From Alkalihalobacterium sp048323755 (GTDB lineage: Bacteria; Bacillota; Bacilli; Bacillales; Bacillaceae_F), in the NCBI RefSeq assembly GCF_048323755.1, contig NZ_JBLWFS010000014.1, positions 1 to 64,000 on the forward strand: a DNA stretch of 64,000 bases, in the 5' to 3' direction. The notes below the pieces were generated by a model that was not told the origin of the DNA, ran no database searches, and saw only the letters and a program-made list of their open reading frames with translations. The translations under genes were made by a program, and so were the position numbers. Of the stretch, positions 33,951 to 42,066 are shown piece by piece. Position 1 is the stretch's first letter; the number at the start of each line of letters is the position of its first letter.

Positions 33951-34244
33951 TTACAGCTCGAAGTCTACGCCGATGCTGTCGACTCGTCCTACTTCTTTAA
34001 TGTAAGCGGCAACGGCTTGGTGCTCAGGGTCTGCCACATAAGCATCTAATGCAGCTTGGTCTTCAAAGCGTACCATTAATACGACTTGGTATTCTTTATT
34101 GCGCTCTAAAATGTTTAGGCCGGCTTGAAGATCGACAATGCCCGTTAAGTGGTTTTTTAAGGCTTTGAAACGGTCGACCACTTCTTGTAATTGTTCTGGT
34201 GTTGTGGTGTCAGCAAACTTTACTAGTACAGTACGTTGGATCAT
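33951..34244 (-). CDS. Dabb family (stress-response A/B barrel) protein
   Basis: 97 residues. Begins MIQRTVLVKFADTTTPEQLQ and has the dimeric alpha/beta-barrel pattern: a first strand, helix FKALKNHLTGI, central strand YQVVLMVRFEDQAALDAYV, and HQAVAAYIKEVG near the end. Dabb proteins are small dimers often tied to stress response or hydrolase activity; the role here is not known. A single gene. Confidence 0.85.
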   Translation of the reverse strand: MIQRTVLVKFADTTTPEQLQEVVDRFKALKNHLTGIVDLQAGLNILERNKEYQVVLMVRFEDQAALDAYVADPEHQAVAAYIKEVGRVDSIGVDFEL

Positions 34245-34465
34245 CTGTATTCCTCTTTTCTTTCATTTTCAATTTTATGTACAACGATAATCTTATCTAA
34301 CTAACTAGAAGAATGCAATTGTAATGACTGTTGTTGTTTCTTATGGTTAGACATGTGTTGAACATTCACCTTATTTCTTTCAAAATGGAGCGCTCTCGCT
34401 CGACCAACTTCAAAAAATCCTATACTATTAAACTAGCTTTAAAAAAATGAAAATCTGGAGGCGAA

Positions 34466-35491
34466 ATGATGTCCAAGCTATTTGAAACATTTACATATAG
34501 GGATCTTGAGTTAAAAAATCGTGTCGTTATGCCACCAATGTGTCAATATTCAGCGACGGATAAAGACGGTATTCCGACGGACTGGCACTTCATTCATTAT
34601 ACGAGTCGTGCGATTGGCGGAACTGGTTTTATTATTATTGAGATGACGAATGTTGAAGCACGTGGTCGCATTTCTGATCATTGTTTAGGGATTTGGAGTG
34701 ACGAGCATATTCCAGCTTTCAAACGCATTGTGGATGAGTGTCATAAATACGGCGCAAAAGTTGGTATTCAAATTGGTCATGCGGGTCGTAAAGCGCAAGA
34801 TGCTCCTGATCCAGTTTCTTGCTCCCCGATCGCATTTAATGATCAATTTAAAACTCCGCATGAATTAACGACCGAAGAAGCAGAACAAATGGTAATTGCT
34901 TTTCGAGATGGTGTGGAACGTGCTGTAAAAGCTGGGGTCGATACAGTTGAGCTCCACGGTGCTCACGGCTACCTCATTCACCAATTCGCTTCTGAGTTTA
35001 CAAATAAACGAAGCGATAAATACGGGGAAGATAAGTTTTTATTTGGAGAAGAAGTGATTAAAGCCGCGAAAAGTGTGATGCCTGAAAACATGCCACTAGT
35101 GATGAGAATTTCGGCTGTTGAATATGTCGATGGCGGTTATGATTTAGATTACAGTTCTGAAATGGCGAAACGCTTCCAAGCGGCTGGTGTGGATATTTTC
35201 CATATCACTTCTGGTGGTGAAGGCCCAATCGGTTCTACTGGACGACCTGGTGTACACCCTGGATATCAAGTACCTATGGCTTCAAGAATTAAGGAAGAAA
35301 CGGGTGCGCCTGTGATCGCAGTTGGGAAATTAGACGATCCAAATTTAGGGGAAGCTGTACTCGGAAACGAGCAAGCTGACCTGATTGCAGTTGGTCGTGG
35401 AATGCTTAAAAATCCACATTGGGCGAACGATGCGTCCCTTCTATTGGATAAAAAACCACTTACTCCATTCCAATATGAAAGAGCTTATTAA
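34466..35491 (+). CDS. namA: NADPH dehydrogenase NamA-type (old yellow enzyme)
   Basis: 341 residues. FMN-binding barrel with MPPMCQYSATDKDG (about 22-35), whose Cys is the redox-tuning residue of the YqjM/NamA class, IQIGHAGRKA (about 102-111), and VELHGAHGYLIHQFASEF (165-182). Catalytic Tyr is in the GAHGYL segment. Substrates are alpha,beta-unsaturated carbonyls and nitro compounds, reduced with NADPH in stress defence. Length is as in Bacillus YqjM. GGAGG site before ATGATG; either Met may start. Confidence 0.9.
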   Translation: MMSKLFETFTYRDLELKNRVVMPPMCQYSATDKDGIPTDWHFIHYTSRAIGGTGFIIIEMTNVEARGRISDHCLGIWSDEHIPAFKRIVDECHKYGAKVGIQIGHAGRKAQDAPDPVSCSPIAFNDQFKTPHELTTEEAEQMVIAFRDGVERAVKAGVDTVELHGAHGYLIHQFASEFTNKRSDKYGEDKFLFGEEVIKAAKSVMPENMPLVMRISAVEYVDGGYDLDYSSEMAKRFQAAGVDIFHITSGGEGPIGSTGRPGVHPGYQVPMASRIKEETGAPVIAVGKLDDPNLGEAVLGNEQADLIAVGRGMLKNPHWANDASLLLDKKPLTPFQYERAY

Positions 35492-35525
35492 TCGATTAGC
35501 TATGCTAAATAATGTTGTTGATTTT

Positions 35526-35570
35526 AAGGACAAAGGGAACCCCTCGTTACGGTGGGTTCCCTTTGTCCTT
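35526..35570 (+). terminator. strong terminator after namA
   Basis: AAGGACAAAGGGAACCC and GGGTTCCCTTTGTCCTT form a 17-bp perfect stem with an 11-base loop. Confidence 0.85.
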
Positions 35571-35658
35571 AAATTTTAGTCAAACCTGTACCCTTTTAAA
35601 TACAAATATCATTTGGAGAACAAAAAAAAGAAACCTTATAGAGGCCCTTATTGATTAT

Positions 35659-35940
35659 TTAGCATTCCTTTAAAGCTTTTATTTCACTTTCATGTTTAAT
35701 TGAACGAGCTGATAGAGTATCGATTACTCGCTGTTGGTCTTCTAAAGTATCTTTTAATTCATATGTTTTTTCATCTATATGTTTCTCTATACGTTCAAAA
35801 TATGGTCCTAAACCACTGATAAGATTATCTTTAATACTCGAAACATCCCTCATCAGCACTTGCTGTCCATTTTCCAAGCCATCTAATCGGTTATTAACTT
35901 TTTGAAGCTCGGCAAGAATTTTCTTCAAAGTATCTTCCAT
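35659..35940 (-). CDS. small coiled-coil protein, unknown
   Basis: 93 residues from the ATG behind CGGAGTGATG. Nearly the whole length is charged helix with heptad spacing (LKKILAELQKVNNRLDGLE at the start, then IEKHIDEKTYELKDTLEDQQ). Such proteins are often seen in Bacillus and phage genomes without known function. No membrane segment. A single gene. Confidence 0.65.
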   Translation of the reverse strand: MEDTLKKILAELQKVNNRLDGLENGQQVLMRDVSSIKDNLISGLGPYFERIEKHIDEKTYELKDTLEDQQRVIDTLSARSIKHESEIKALKEC

Positions 35941-36097
35941 AATCATCACTCCGTTTTTTCTTTTTTTACATTATAACACGGGTAGGTTAAGAAGAAATGT
36001 ATTGAAAGTGTAAAGAATTAAATATCAAAAATGACAATTATAGTAACCAAAACAACACAGATCCAATAACTGGCATCGAAACTGGGTTGTTTTTGGT

Positions 36098-36976
36098 CTA
36101 CCTCACAATGTCTTCAAGCAATGTTTCTAGAAAAATGGCAACTCCGTCTTGGTCATTTGTTTTAGTTACGGTATCGCTGTTTTCTTTTAAAATCGGGGCT
36201 GCATTTTCCATAGCGACCGCATACCCGGCAACATTAAACATCGATAAGTCGTTGTAACTATCTCCCATGACGATTGTGTCTTTAAGGTCGACATTGTAAT
36301 GGGACGCAAGTTTTGTGAGTGCCCGCCCTTTTGTAGCTCGCTCATTGTTAATTTCAATATTGTTTGGATGTGATGAAGTAATCGTTACACCCGAAATTCC
36401 GGAAAAAACTGTAGAAGCTTCCTTTAAAGCCACTTTATTTAAGGAGAAAATAAGAACTTTATAGATGGTTTTACGTTCTTCCGTCCAAATGGTTGAAATG
36501 TCTTCAATAAAAGTGACGGCTGCTTGCTGAAATTGTTTTTGAATGATTTTCAATAAATCATTCATCCCGTCCCCTGACTCACCGCCTGCTTTTTCGGCAA
36601 ATTGAGTAACGATCTTCTCTAAGTGCTCAAGATTATGGATCCCTGCAAATACTTCATCGTCCGTATAGATTTCGAAGTACAAATCATATTGCTCTTTTGT
36701 CCATTCAAGAGCGGGTGTGAGTTCTATTTTATCTAGCGGTTCACTACCGAGCATCGTATGGTCTGGTAAGGTAATACCTGCTCCGTTTAGACTAATAACG
36801 GGACACTCAAGTTTTGCTTCCTTTAACTGACGACTCACATCTTTGTATGCTCGACCGGTTGCAATGGTTACCAGATGGCCGTGGTCTTGAAGGTTCTTAA
36901 TGACCTGTTTATTTCGTTCACTAATTGTTCCATCTGAGTTCAATAAGGTTCCGTCCATATCAAGTGCAATAATCAT
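36098..36976 (-). CDS. Cof-type HAD-superfamily phosphatase
   Basis: 292 residues. Motif I DMDGTLL (6-12), motif II at SLNGAG (about 74-79), a Cof-type cap domain and motif IV GDSYNDLSMF (about 244-253). This is the YkrA/YwpJ class of sugar-phosphate or nucleotide phosphatases; the substrate cannot be inferred. It follows a GNAT gene by 21 bp on the same strand and is likely cotranscribed. Confidence 0.88.
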   Translation of the reverse strand: MIIALDMDGTLLNSDGTISERNKQVIKNLQDHGHLVTIATGRAYKDVSRQLKEAKLECPVISLNGAGITLPDHTMLGSEPLDKIELTPALEWTKEQYDLYFEIYTDDEVFAGIHNLEHLEKIVTQFAEKAGGESGDGMNDLLKIIQKQFQQAAVTFIEDISTIWTEERKTIYKVLIFSLNKVALKEASTVFSGISGVTITSSHPNNIEINNERATKGRALTKLASHYNVDLKDTIVMGDSYNDLSMFNVAGYAVAMENAAPILKENSDTVTKTNDQDGVAIFLETLLEDIVR

Positions 36977-36997
36977 TTGTTTTCCTCCATAGCTGCT

Positions 36998-37471
36998 TCA
37001 TTGATGTTTAAATATACTAATAAAATAATCTTCCTCTGGAAAATCTCCTATGTATTCTAAGCCGTTACCCGAATAAAACTCTTTCAACTTTTTATTACCG
37101 GCCCAGCAATCTAAGTATAACGCTAGATTTCGCTGTTTAGCAAAAGAACAGGCAAATTGGACGGCCGCTGAACCTAAGTTTTTCCCTTGATAGCCTGGCA
37201 GGATAGCAATTTTAGATAAATAAACACCTTCAGGATCTATGCGTAACGTACTTAATTTATTTAACGGACTGATACAAAACGAGCCCACGAACGTACGATT
37301 GAATAATACGGCATAAGCTTGGTTTTTCTTTATTTCCTTTTGTATGACTTCAGGTTCCCAAGGGTAATCCCATTGCTTAATGTCTTTTTCTAATAAATCG
37401 AGCGTCGTTTCATTGTAAATCGTTAGGATTTCGGTTCGATCCTCAAATTTAGCTTTGCGAATTTCAATCAT
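36998..37471 (-). CDS. GNAT-family N-acetyltransferase
   Basis: 157 residues. Acetyl-CoA loop at LPGYQGKNLGSAAVQFA (about 92-108), preceded by VYLSKIAIL, and the last third has LYLDCWAGNKKLKEFYSGNG. The substrate is unknown. It is first in a pair with the HAD phosphatase gene. Confidence 0.82.
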   Translation of the reverse strand: MIEIRKAKFEDRTEILTIYNETTLDLLEKDIKQWDYPWEPEVIQKEIKKNQAYAVLFNRTFVGSFCISPLNKLSTLRIDPEGVYLSKIAILPGYQGKNLGSAAVQFACSFAKQRNLALYLDCWAGNKKLKEFYSGNGLEYIGDFPEEDYFISIFKHQ

Positions 37472-37578
37472 GGTTTTCTCCTTTTTTTATGGATATATCC
37501 TTATATAAAATTCTATATATTGGTAATAATAATGTATGGCATAAGGCGCCGCTGAAAGGAAGTTATGGGAGGTCGTCC

Positions 37579-37779
37579 ATGAAAAGTAGTTATTTAGCAC
37601 TCGGTTTTCTAATTGTATTAATGATCAATTGTATTCGGTATTTTACATATATTTTTGAACAGACCGCATCTAATTACGATTATCTGATGTTCACGATGAA
37701 TATTATCGCGTTTCTCTACCTCGTTACGATGCTCATTGTTCAAAGTAATAAAAAAACCGATCAAACCGTGAAAAAATAG
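37579..37779 (+). CDS. small two-helix membrane protein, unknown
   Basis: 66 residues from the ATG behind GGGAGG; a longer frame opens at 37489 but lacks a ribosome site. Two membrane helices, about 4-20 (SYLALGFLIVLMINCI) and 37-55 (FTMNIIAFLYLVTMLIV), and a Lys-rich tail. No family is recognised. Confidence 0.6.
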   Translation: MKSSYLALGFLIVLMINCIRYFTYIFEQTASNYDYLMFTMNIIAFLYLVTMLIVQSNKKTDQTVKK

Positions 37780-37817
37780 CAAGAAAAGTCCCCTTTAAGA
37801 AATGGAACTGAGGTAAC

Positions 37818-37850
37818 CCCGTAAAGTTAGAATTAATCTAACTTTACGGG
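37818..37850. terminator. bidirectional terminator between convergent genes
   Basis: CCCGTAAAGTTAGA and TCTAACTTTACGGG form a 14-bp perfect stem with a 5-base loop. Confidence 0.75.
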
Positions 37851-37902
37851 TACAGTTCACCTTGGAGAGGACTTCTTCATTATTGATTGATTATTTGACC
37901 CA

Positions 37903-38787
37903 TTATTCTTCTACTTGTACATCTTCTTTATAAATGTATTCATATAAGAACGGTACTCCCATTCTGAAAAATCTAGGATCGTAAATTCCTAGTTTTTCCT
38001 CATCATCGACGACAACGACGAAAGGCGACCATTGATAGAGCGTCTTAGCTCTTGGGTTTTCGAGGAATAAAATATCTAAGTTTGTCTCATCGTGAGACGT
38101 GATCTGATCGACTACTTCAAGTCCACCCCAAACGGTACCTTGCAAGACCTCTACTTCCAGTCCGTTCTTGCCGGCGATTTTAAAATGACCGGGGATAAAT
38201 CGTGCGGTTAAGGCTTGTTCTTCGTACTGGTCAACTGTCGATTGATAAATGATATACCCTTGCACCGATTGGACCAAAATATGTGCAATGATGAAGACCC
38301 AAACGATTTTATACACTTTATGCGGGGTTGCCTTCTTTATTTTTACAACAAGGAAGCCTGTTAGCATGATGAGCCAAATGACAACGTCAATAATCGGTAT
38401 CGTACCAAATCCTAGTCTTGCATCTGAGAACGGTTCAAAATAGCCTGTTCCCCACGCATTTAAAATGTCACTTGTATTATGTATAAAAACGGCAAGTGCA
38501 GCGATGTAAAATATTCGCCTGTCCTTCGTTTTCCAAATGAGAAAACAGACGAGCCAAATGAGTAACGCCCAGACTGGCACTAAAAAGATCGAATGGGTAA
38601 TTCCCCTGTGCCACATTTGGTACATGCCTTCTGTATCCCAAAGTTGAGAGACCACATCAATATCAGGGATCATGCTACCGGCGACAGCCGCAACAAATAC
38701 TGACTTTTTCACTTCTTTAGGCATTTCTTCTTTATTCGTTGCACCGTAAATCGTTAATCCGAATAACGCATGAGTTACTGAATCCAT
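37903..38787 (-). CDS. YdjM-family membrane-bound metal-dependent hydrolase
   Basis: 294 residues. His- and Asp-containing motifs DSVTHALFGL (2-11), GSMIPDIDVVSQL and HRGITHSIFLVP (about 61-72) are the YdjM/YfhP metal site. Four membrane segments follow, then an extracytoplasmic C-terminal domain of about 110 residues. The family is often LexA-regulated; no LexA box was found. The substrate is unknown. Confidence 0.8.
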   Translation of the reverse strand: MDSVTHALFGLTIYGATNKEEMPKEVKKSVFVAAVAGSMIPDIDVVSQLWDTEGMYQMWHRGITHSIFLVPVWALLIWLVCFLIWKTKDRRIFYIAALAVFIHNTSDILNAWGTGYFEPFSDARLGFGTIPIIDVVIWLIMLTGFLVVKIKKATPHKVYKIVWVFIIAHILVQSVQGYIIYQSTVDQYEEQALTARFIPGHFKIAGKNGLEVEVLQGTVWGGLEVVDQITSHDETNLDILFLENPRAKTLYQWSPFVVVVDDEEKLGIYDPRFFRMGVPFLYEYIYKEDVQVEE

Positions 38788-39004
38788 TTATTCTCTCCTT
38801 CATTTCATCTTTTTTCATATCCTTCCCTATTTTAGTATAAGCACCATTTGAAGGCAATAATTAGGAATGGACGAGGTTCTGAAATAAAATGAGAAGAAAC
38901 CATTCTCTTTTTTTGATTTCTGCGTTATTTTAGAGAAGTACTATATTACTTTTAATGCGAGCGAATGTTCGTCGTGCGATCTTTAGAAGTTATCGGAGGA
39001 AACT

Positions 39005-40186
39005 ATGAAGGCAAAAGCTGTACTTATTTTATTTTTATTATTGATTAGTAACACGATCTTCTTTACGTATTCAGCAAACAGTCAAGGAGATGCGTCTTCT
39101 ACTTCATTGCAAAGAATGGAGCAAGGCTGGGAATACCAATGGGTTAAATCGGTCGAAGCGGATTCTGGCATTCCGCACACAGGCTGGATGCCAACTGAAA
39201 ATGTGAAAGAACTTGATGAGCCTCGAGAGGATCGTGACATTCTCTATTTACGAAATACCTATCCTGAGGGCGCCTGGATAGATCCTGCTATTTTTATTTC
39301 GTTTATGTACGGTACATTTGAAGTCTATCAAGGAGACCAATTGATTTACCAATATGGGAATATCCCAGAAACTGATACGGTTACTTATAAAGGGTATAAC
39401 CGCCGTCATTTTATCGAGCTAGATCCAACAGTTGCCTCTGATCAAATTATAATTCGCTCGTATTCAAACGGGAACTTAATCGGTGTGTCAGGTGCGGTGT
39501 CTGCGGGTTCGCACTCCTCTTATTTAACAAAAATGATTAGAGACGATTTTGATAAAATCGTGATTGGTGCGATCCAGATTTTTATTACGGTGCTTGCCTT
39601 GGTCTTTTTTATGATCAAGCGGTTTCCAGTTCTTTACTTGGCCTATGCAGCTATGACGTTTTGTGCTGCACTGTATTCATTTAGTATCACAGGCTCAAAG
39701 CAATTCATTATCGATGTTCCGTACGTCTGGATTTATGTTTTTCAGATCGCGGTCTTTTTCCGGTCTGCATTCGACTTTCTGATTATCGATAAGCTATTTG
39801 GTCCGGGGTATAAGAAATGGGTTCGTCGCCTATGGCAGATTCACCTGGTGTTAGCGGTAATTGCTTTTACACTTTCAGTCATTAATCCTGATTATTTTAC
39901 GATGACGAAAGGGGTCTTTGAAAAGCTGTCGGGCTTTGAGGTGCTTTTAATTCTAGCGATTGTCATTCGTGTGTTTTTAAGAAATACGGACGCCAAAATT
40001 TATGCGGTCGGTTTCCTTTCTATGGCGGGCTTTATGGTCCGTGACCTACTTGTGTTCACAGGTGTTATTTACTTAAAAGAATTTTACCTTCTTGGCCATT
40101 TAGGACAATTTATACTCGTGCTTGCGATAGGAATTATATTAGTGAGGCAGCATCGAGGCGATGGAGATCGAAGGCTTAGTAGGTAA
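39005..40186 (+). CDS. 7TMR-DISM-type membrane receptor without output domain
   Basis: 393 residues. Signal peptide (1-24), an extracytoplasmic beta-rich domain (about 35-175, with LYLRNTYPEG and ISFMYGTFEVYQGDQLIYQY), then seven membrane helices from about 183 to 383. This is the 7TMR-DISM layout, where the outer domain binds a ligand and a GGDEF or kinase domain usually follows the last helix. Here the protein ends with a short basic tail (RQHRGDGDRRLSR) and a terminator follows. It may signal through a partner protein, or be a shortened receptor. Confidence 0.75.
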   Translation: MKAKAVLILFLLLISNTIFFTYSANSQGDASSTSLQRMEQGWEYQWVKSVEADSGIPHTGWMPTENVKELDEPREDRDILYLRNTYPEGAWIDPAIFISFMYGTFEVYQGDQLIYQYGNIPETDTVTYKGYNRRHFIELDPTVASDQIIIRSYSNGNLIGVSGAVSAGSHSSYLTKMIRDDFDKIVIGAIQIFITVLALVFFMIKRFPVLYLAYAAMTFCAALYSFSITGSKQFIIDVPYVWIYVFQIAVFFRSAFDFLIIDKLFGPGYKKWVRRLWQIHLVLAVIAFTLSVINPDYFTMTKGVFEKLSGFEVLLILAIVIRVFLRNTDAKIYAVGFLSMAGFMVRDLLVFTGVIYLKEFYLLGHLGQFILVLAIGIILVRQHRGDGDRRLSR

Positions 40187-40192
40187 GTAATC

Positions 40193-40235
40193 AAGGCCAG
40201 CTAATTGGAGGTTACTCTCCTTACTAGCTGGCCTT
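40193..40235 (+). terminator. terminator of the 7TMR-DISM gene
   Basis: AAGGCCAGCTA and TAGCTGGCCTT form an 11-bp stem 7 bp after the stop codon. Confidence 0.7.
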
Positions 40236-40309
40236 GTAGGCTTTATTGAACGAGTGCCTTCTTTTGAAAATGGATTGGAGCATTCGTTGTATGAGAAGAA
40301 TTATGGGCT

Positions 40310-40430
40310 GGACATAATTTGGACAATAAACGAGATGATTTGGACAATAAAAATTTAAAACGGACAATAAATCGTGAAATCGGACAATAAAAATTCAAAA
40401 CGGACAATAAATTGTGAAATCGGACAATAA
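40310..40430. repeat. six-copy array of a 20-bp motif (CGGACAATAAA)
   Basis: GGACAATAA occurs at 40321, 40342, 40362, 40382, 40402 and 40422, with a decayed half-unit at 40310. Spacing is 20 or 21 bp. Spacers are A/T rich and two of them repeat in alternation (AATTCAAAAC versus ATTGTGAAAT types). It is the inverse of the array at 27317-27427 and also lies between convergent genes. Confidence 0.92.
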
Positions 40431-40515
40431 ACTAAGAAGACGCCCCAATACGAGCCACGGTTTGTTTAGCCTACCACTAATACGTTATACAATACACAAT
40501 AAAAGGCATGTCAGC

Positions 40516-40869
40516 TTAAAATCTCTCAAGATCGGTGCTTAAAAAAGGACGTTTCACTTCAAAATACTCACCTAACACCTCAGCAAGGTATTCAAATGGG
40601 GTTGTTTCCACTTGTCCAAAATCTTTGTCAGTATACAAATGAGTGGCATTTGGTAATTCTCGCTTCAACTGCCTTCGTAATTTTTCTCCAGAGTCATCTG
40701 CATCAACAAGTATATAGACATCGAGATCCTCCACAGGTAAAATGAGTGTCTCAAGCTTCTCTTCACTTAATGTTCCATGCGTACAAATGATTTCGACAGC
40801 CTCATCCAAAACCTTCTGCACTCGCTTTCGGTCGTTTTTACCTTCTACAATTATGATTTTTTCGTCCAT
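40516..40869 (-). CDS. Toprim-domain protein (YusF-type, RNase M5-like)
   Basis: 117 residues. A compact Toprim domain: IIIVEGKNDRKRV (5-17) with the catalytic Glu, and VYILVDADDSGEKLRR (51-66) with the metal-binding D-x-D. This is the size and layout of the small Toprim proteins called YusF in Bacillus, related to RNase M5. It may cut or nick nucleic acid. A single gene. Confidence 0.82.
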   Translation of the reverse strand: MDEKIIIVEGKNDRKRVQKVLDEAVEIICTHGTLSEEKLETLILPVEDLDVYILVDADDSGEKLRRQLKRELPNATHLYTDKDFGQVETTPFEYLAEVLGEYFEVKRPFLSTDLERF

Positions 40870-41018
40870 GTGATCATCCTCTATACTAATGATTGTTCAT
40901 TATATTCAGGTCGGCTTGTCCTAAGTATAGTATATGTTCGTATTAACTTAAACCATTACAATCAGGTGACTAAATAAATCATTTTGTTTTAGGCTCTTTT
41001 CTCAAAGATTGTTGATCC

Positions 41019-41131
41019 TTGCTTTTGACCGTAGCCAAGCGGATGCTTGGTTCTTCACACTGTGCGTAAAGCGAAAACGGTTCAAAAGCAACAAAGTTTA
41101 CGAAAACAGCCTTGTTTTACAAGGTGTAAAC
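41019..41131. repeat. two adjacent imperfect hairpins, intergenic
   Basis: First element: TTGCTTTTGA-CCGT (41019-41032) pairs with ACGG-TTCAAAAGCAA (41077-41091), with an inner hairpin AGCCAAGC/GCTTGGTT. Second element: GTTTAC (41096-41101) with GTAAAC (41126-41131) and an inner CCTTG/CAAGG stem. No reading frame covers them. It could be a small dispersed repeat or a structured RNA. Confidence 0.6.
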
Positions 41132-41192
41132 AGAAGGTGGTTCACTTAAAAAAAGACCTAGTCTCAATGACTAGATCCCTTCGTCTATAATA

Positions 41193-41420
41193 CTACATCT
41201 TTTTCTTAATATCCTCACGAATTGATTCGATCATTGCATCCGGTAAATTCGCTGGTAGCGTTGTATCGCTTGCGAACATCCACGAATTCATTAATTCCAT
41301 GTCTGTTTTATGGAATGTAATGCTGTAATCTTTATCGTCATAAGTAAATTCAGCGGTAACCGACGGATCCCCTTCAAAGTCGTCGTCAATAATCATGTGT
41401 TTGATTTCATATGATTCCAC
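41193..41420 (-). CDS. small protein, YheE/DUF5342-like
   Basis: 75 residues from a GTG behind AGGAGGATGATC; an upstream in-frame TTG is less likely since the ribosome site lies inside that extension. It begins with ESYEIKHMIIDDDFEGD and has TYDDKDYSITFHKTD, a pattern like the small YheE-type Bacillus proteins. The match is weak; no function is known. No membrane segment. Confidence 0.6.
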   Translation of the reverse strand: MESYEIKHMIIDDDFEGDPSVTAEFTYDDKDYSITFHKTDMELMNSWMFASDTTLPANLPDAMIESIREDIKKKM

Positions 41421-41728
41421 TCGATCATCCTCCTGATTATTCAAGTATTAATAGAATTTACTTTTCACTTTGGTTTATACAAAAGATCTTGTATTCCTTG
41501 TAATAATAGGTATTGAATTATTGATCCTTTATTTTTTTTAAGCTTTACCAAATTATTTTTAAAAAAGTATTTTTATTTTATTGTTGAATGTGTTATACTA
41601 TATTTAATTATTGTTGTTCGGAATATGATGATTGAAAGTACAAATACCAACGAGTTATTTTGTCTTGAATGAGTATGACGGCAAGGATAGTAATATATTG
41701 TGCAACAAAGCACTAGGAGGAAACACAC
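41421..41728 (+). other. intergenic: cold-shock gene leader
   Basis: About 300 bases with low GC content. A possible -10 (TATACT at 41594-41599) would give a leader of roughly 125 bases before the cold-shock ATG. Long leaders are typical for cold-inducible csp mRNAs. No clear -35 is present. Confidence 0.4.
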
Positions 41729-41929
41729 ATGAACACAGGTACAGTAAAATGGTTTAACGCAGAAAAAGGTTTTGGATTTATCGAGGTTGAAGGTGGAGAC
41801 GACGTATTCGTACACTTCTCAGCTATCCAAGGTGAAGGTTTCAAAACTTTAGAAGAAGGTCAAGCAGTTACTTTCGACGTAGAAGAAGGTCAACGTGGAC
41901 CTCAAGCTACTAACGTTAACAAAGCGTAA
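41729..41929 (+). CDS. cold-shock protein, CspA family
   Basis: 66 residues. RNP-1 KGFGFIEV and RNP-2 VFVHFSAI motifs of the cold-shock domain are intact, preceded by MNTGTVKWFNAEKGFGF. It binds single-stranded nucleic acid as an RNA chaperone. The ribosome site is AGGAGG and codon use is optimised as for a highly expressed gene. Terminator follows. Confidence 0.95.
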   Translation: MNTGTVKWFNAEKGFGFIEVEGGDDVFVHFSAIQGEGFKTLEEGQAVTFDVEEGQRGPQATNVNKA

Positions 41930-41945
41930 TTTAGCTTAAAAGTAT

Positions 41946-41975
41946 AGCTTCTCCCCTTGTGGGAGGAGCTTTTTA
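41946..41975 (+). terminator. terminator of the cold-shock gene
   Basis: AGCTTCTCCCC pairs with GGGAGGAGCT and is followed by TTTTA. Confidence 0.85.
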
Positions 41976-42014
41976 TTTTGGGTGAATTCTATAATATATA
42001 TGGCGGTATTACAC

Positions 42015-42058
42015 GAAGCACCCAACCTTTTCTCTTCAGTTGAGTGCTTCATTTTTTT
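42015..42058 (+). terminator. second hairpin with T run
   Basis: GAAGCAC and GTGCTTC form a 7-bp stem followed by ATTTTTTT. It lies between the convergent cold-shock and flotillin genes and may be a backup terminator for the former. Confidence 0.6.
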
Positions 42059-42066
42059 ACCCAAAC

